Shown: positions 61,496 through 64,000 of the stretch, piece after piece
Layout: every line of letters starts with the position of its first letter
Numbering within the stretch: position 1 is the first letter of the stretch
NCBI RefSeq assembly: GCF_016735615.1
Contig: NZ_JAERSF010000003.1
Coordinates: forward strand, 62,001 to 126,000
DNA: 64,000 bases
Origin: Flavobacterium tagetis
GTDB taxonomy: Bacteria; Bacteroidota; Bacteroidia; Flavobacteriales; Flavobacteriaceae
Reading direction: 5' to 3'
Program-made: the position numbers and the translations under genes
Notes under the pieces: model-generated
Told to the model about the DNA's origin: nothing
Seen by the model: only the letters and a program-made list of their open reading frames with translations
The model's database searches: none

Positions 61496-62880
61496 TACAC
61501 CATATCCTCAGGTTTCACCCAAGCATCAAAATCTTCTGGAGTTACGTAGCCAAGACGAACGGCTTCTTCTTTTAAAGTTGTTCCGTTTTTGTGAGCAGTT
61601 TGCGCAATTTCTGCAGCTTTATAATATCCAATTTTAGTGTTTAATGCGGTAACTAACATCAACGAATTATCTACTAATTCTTTAATTCGTTTATGATTTG
61701 GCTCAATTCCTTGTGCGCAATGTTCATCGAAAGAAACACAAGCATCGCCCAGCAATTGTGCCGATTGCAAAAAGTTGGCTGCCATTACAGGTTTAAAAAC
61801 ATTCAATTCATAATGTCCCTGCATTCCTCCAACTGCAATTGCCATATCATTTCCGATAACTTGTGCGCAAACCATTGTTAAAGCTTCACATTGCGTTGGG
61901 TTTACTTTTCCAGGCATGATAGAAGATCCTGGCTCGTTTTCAGGAATGTGAATTTCACCAATTCCAGATCTTGGACCAGAAGCTAACATTCTGATATCAT
62001 TAGCGATTTTGTTTAAAGAAACGGCTAGTTGTTTTAAAGCTCCGTGTGTTTCTACAATGGCATCGTGTGCTGCAAGTGCTTCAAACTTGTTTTCTGCTGT
62101 TATAAAAGGATGTTTGGTGAATTTTGCAATATATTCGGCAACTTTTACATCGTAACCTTTTGGTGTGTTTAGTCCAGTTCCAACAGCGGTTCCTCCAAGG
62201 GCGATTTCAGACAAATGGGCTAAAGTATTTTTTAAAGCTTTTAATCCGAAGGCTAATTGTGTAGCATAACCTGAAATTTCTTGTCCAAGGGTTAAGGGTG
62301 TAGCGTCCATTAGGTGTGTACGCCCGATTTTGACAACATCTTTATATTCGGCTGCTTTTTTGGCTAAAGTAGCATGAAGTTTTTCTACACCAGGAATTGT
62401 TGTTTCTACAACCATTTTGTAAGCAGCAATATGCATTCCGGTTGGAAAAGTGTCGTTTGAAGATTGTGATTTATTTACATCGTCATTGGCTTTTATGAAT
62501 TGTTCGCCTTCACCGATTTCAAAACCTTTAAGAACTTGAGCACGGTTGGCGATTACTTCGTTTACATTCATGTTGCTTTGCGTGCCAGAGCCTGTTTGCC
62601 AGATTACAAGCGGAAACTGATCGTCAAGTTTTCCTTCAAGAATTTCGTCGCAGACAGCAGCAATGGCATCTCTTTTTTCTATTGGCAGAACGCCTAAATC
62701 GTAATTGGCATAAGCAGCAGCTTTTTTTAGATAAGCAAAACCTTCAATGATTTCTTTTGGCATAGATGCCGCTGGTCCGATTTTGAAATTATTTCTGGAA
62801 CGTTCTGTTTGCGCACCCCAATATTTATCGGCTGGGACTTGAACTTCTCCCATGGTGTCTTTTTCTATTCTGTATTTCAT
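61495..62880 (-). CDS. fumC: Class II fumarate hydratase
   Basis: A 461-residue FumC that interconverts fumarate and malate in the TCA cycle. N-terminal [39 protein letters not shown], and the fumarase signature [15 protein letters not shown] are all present, and the protein is full length. It is iron-independent by family. Transcribed alone on the minus strand. Confidence 0.97.
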   Translation of the reverse strand: MKYRIEKDTMGEVQVPADKYWGAQTERSRNNFKIGPAASMPKEIIEGFAYLKKAAAYANYDLGVLPIEKRDAIAAVCDEILEGKLDDQFPLVIWQTGSGTQSNMNVNEVIANRAQVLKGFEIGEGEQFIKANDDVNKSQSSNDTFPTGMHIAAYKMVVETTIPGVEKLHATLAKKAAEYKDVVKIGRTHLMDATPLTLGQEISGYATQLAFGLKALKNTLAHLSEIALGGTAVGTGLNTPKGYDVKVAEYIAKFTKHPFITAENKFEALAAHDAIVETHGALKQLAVSLNKIANDIRMLASGPRSGIGEIHIPENEPGSSIMPGKVNPTQCEALTMVCAQVIGNDMAIAVGGMQGHYELNVFKPVMAANFLQSAQLLGDACVSFDEHCAQGIEPNHKRIKELVDNSLMLVTALNTKIGYYKAAEIAQTAHKNGTTLKEEAVRLGYVTPEDFDAWVKPEDMV

Positions 62881-62960
62881 TATGTTGTTTGTAAAATGTT
62901 ATCTGTAAAATGTGAAATGTCTAAATATGAATTGAAAAGTTTCTTTTGAAAATGAGTGTT

Positions 62961-63042
62961 TTAGCCCTGATGGGAGCGGTATCCTTTTGTGGCGGGGTTC
63001 GCCACAAAAGATATAGCGGACAGCAGGAAACAGCTTCTCGAA
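62961..63042 (+). ncRNA. Structured intergenic RNA element, Flavo-1-like
   Basis: The element runs from TTTAGCCCTGATGGGAGCGG to ACAGCTTCT, with an inner 10-bp stem TTTTGTGGCG/CGCCACAAAA and outer AGC/GCT pairing. The AGCCC-GATGGGAGCGG and CAGGAAACAGCT framing is one I recall from widespread Flavobacteria intergenic elements, probably the Flavo-1 motif, but I could not test this. The rest of the 339-bp gap is AT-rich apart from the promoter at 63162. Confidence 0.55.
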
Positions 63043-63161
63043 ATTATTGTGATTTGTCTGAGCTCTTTATTTAAAAGGATTTCAAGTTCAAAAAAAGCTT
63101 ATTTAAAATGAGTATAAATATACGTATAAATGTTATTTAACGAAAATTGATTTAGATTTTA

Positions 63162-63192
63162 TTGCTGAGAAAAAATATATACCCTACATTTG
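63162..63192 (+). promoter_or_regulatory. Promoter of the 57-residue membrane protein
   Basis: TTG at 63162-63164 and TACATTTG at 63185-63192 are 20 bp apart, a very good match to the Flavobacterium consensus. Confidence 0.75.
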
Positions 63193-63219
63193 TCGTAACA
63201 TTCAAAAATTCCGGAAAAC

Positions 63220-63393
63220 ATGTTTGAATTTTCACAGTACTTAGGCTTTTTACTTTTCTTAACCATACTAACTATAGGGTTTTGGTTAATGTTTTTCTTA
63301 GTTGGTTTCGTATCTTACTGGGTTACGGGTGCTAGCTGGGAAATGATCAAAGAAAAAAGAGCCAGAAAAAGACAAGAAGAACAATCTATTTAA
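63220..63393 (+). CDS. Small membrane protein of 57 residues
   Basis: The ORF MFEFSQYLGFLLFLTILTIG onward has one long hydrophobic stretch (about 7-38) followed by a charged tail EKRARKRQEEQSI. A consensus promoter 28 bp upstream and a terminator 18 bp downstream make it a convincing gene. No family is recognised. Confidence 0.75.
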   Translation: MFEFSQYLGFLLFLTILTIGFWLMFFLVGFVSYWVTGASWEMIKEKRARKRQEEQSI

Positions 63394-63410
63394 TTTTAGA
63401 TTGATGTCAT

Positions 63411-63440
63411 AAAAAAAGAACCCAAAAGGTTCTTTTTTTT
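63411..63440 (+). terminator. Terminator after the small membrane protein
   Basis: AAAAAAAGAACC pairs with GGTTCTTTTTTT around CAAAA, with a long T-run. Confidence 0.9.
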
Positions 63441-63455
63441 TGTGCCAAAAAAAAG

Positions 63456-63667
63456 AAATTCCAATACTGAAATTCCAAATTCCAATCCTTTGCGTTTAGA
63501 ACTTTGTCAAAGTTTAAAACTTTGACAAAGTTGGATAATTAAGTAGATAGACTTAAAAAGAAAAATTCCAAATTCCAATGATAAAATTGGAATTTGGAAT
63601 TTTTGTATTGTTATTTTTTATCCAGATTGGAATTTGGAATTTGGATTTTCAGTATTGGAATTTAAAA
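63456..63667. repeat. Nested inverted repeats with ATTCCAA units
   Basis: Outer arms of about 28 bp at 63456-63483 and 63640-63667 match at about 26 positions. Inside are a 16-bp-arm palindrome at 63500-63532 (AACTTTGTCAAAGTTT) and a 19-bp-arm hairpin at 63561-63604 (AAAAATTCCAAATTCCAAT, loop GATAAA). Many units are 7 bp apart. The block lies past the end of the barrel gene on the minus strand. Confidence 0.85.
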
Positions 63668-63671
63668 AGTT

Positions 63672-64000
63672 TTATCCCGGAAAATCTCCACCACCTTCTC
63701 CGCCGCCATCGTTTCTTGGCTGTGCGTTTTTATCTCTTTCGCTTTTTGGTTTGTTGAAACGGTAAGTGAATGATAAATTGAACTGACGTTTACGGAACTG
63801 GAATTCGCTATATGAATTTACATCATCTAGATACGTGTAAGATCTCATTTTTCTTGAATTGAATACGTCGCTAATGTTGAAAGCAATAGTTCCTTTGTCT
63901 TTCATAACATCTTTGCTGAAAGCAGTATTCATTCCGAATTGACCTAAGTTTTTACCTTGAGCCGTTTTTTGCTCTCCGTTGTACATTGCTGTCAACTGCC
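63672..64000 (-). CDS. Outer-membrane beta-barrel / TonB receptor-like protein, C-terminal part
   Basis: The reading frame is open to the window edge, so only the last 109 residues or so are visible. They contain barrel strands (GTIAFNISDVFNSRKMRSY, FQFRKRQFNLSFTYRF) and a hydrophilic Gly/Glu/Asp-rich tail (DGGGEGGGDFPG) beyond the last strand. This pattern fits the outer-membrane-beta-barrel TonB receptor-like family common in Flavobacteria. N-terminal domains cannot be judged. Confidence 0.8.
   Translation of the reverse strand, partial: QLTAMYNGEQKTAQGKNLGQFGMNTAFSKDVMKDKGTIAFNISDVFNSRKMRSYTYLDDVNSYSEFQFRKRQFNLSFTYRFNKPKSERDKNAQPRNDGGGEGGGDFPG

Overview
The window is a stretch of chromosome from a low-GC Bacteroidota bacterium, almost certainly Flavobacterium or a close relative. 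The evidence is SusC/SusD pairs and several TonB receptors, lipoproteins with a CxK-type start, promoters of the TTG / TAnnTTTG type, few Shine-Dalgarno sites, a tmRNA with the tag GENNYALAA, and many AT-rich intergenic repeats with a 7-bp period. No rRNA, tRNA, CRISPR array or complete insertion sequence was seen.

Region 1 (1-26134) looks like a peptidoglycan / MurNAc salvage locus built as a polysaccharide-utilisation locus. The leftward arm holds SusC, SusD, a NamZ-type (DUF1343) exo-N-acetylmuramidase, MurQ, a sodium/solute symporter, a NagZ (GH3)-AmiE-like fusion lipoprotein and a NagX-like membrane acyltransferase. The rightward arm holds a DeoR-type regulator, a large FAD/Fe-S oxidase that is a good candidate for burning the D-lactate MurQ releases, an esterase, a DigH-like GHL10 hydrolase, a GH20 hexosaminidase, a solo AmiE-like serine hydrolase and a second NamZ. 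AACGCAAA sites flank the regulator and are candidate operators. No MurNAc kinase is visible.

Region 2 (26178-35326) has a TonB receptor preceded by a stray MITE-like end, a small acidic protein, an SDR and a FAD/Rieske oxidoreductase, two tiny lipoproteins, and a multi-PAS histidine kinase with a single-domain response regulator. Region 3 (35492-38978) is a promoter, a SAM-I riboswitch, a short leader ORF, then a TlpA-like thioredoxin, a cysteine-desulfurase-like enzyme and a cupin.

Region 4 (39085-48805) has a TolC-HlyD-MFS efflux operon behind a 34-bp palindrome, a potassium-channel-like protein, an AI-2E/PerM protein, a DUF763 protein ending in a clamp-binding-like motif, an MFS carrier and two small proteins.

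Region 5 (49012-57012) is a tight operon: a divergent XRE-cupin regulator with two matching palindromic operators, a phosphonatase-like HAD enzyme, a TonB receptor, a Tat-type PhoD phosphodiesterase, an alcohol dehydrogenase without structural-zinc cysteines, and a GlpT-like carrier. Together they suggest uptake and breakdown of a phosphonate or phosphodiester compound. This is the least described system in the window.

Region 6 (57165-64000) holds a membrane-anchored coiled-coil protein, tmRNA, a serine hydrolase lipoprotein, an alanine/saccharopine dehydrogenase-like enzyme, fumarase C, a Flavo-1-like RNA element, a 57-residue membrane protein and the end of an outer-membrane barrel protein cut by the window edge.
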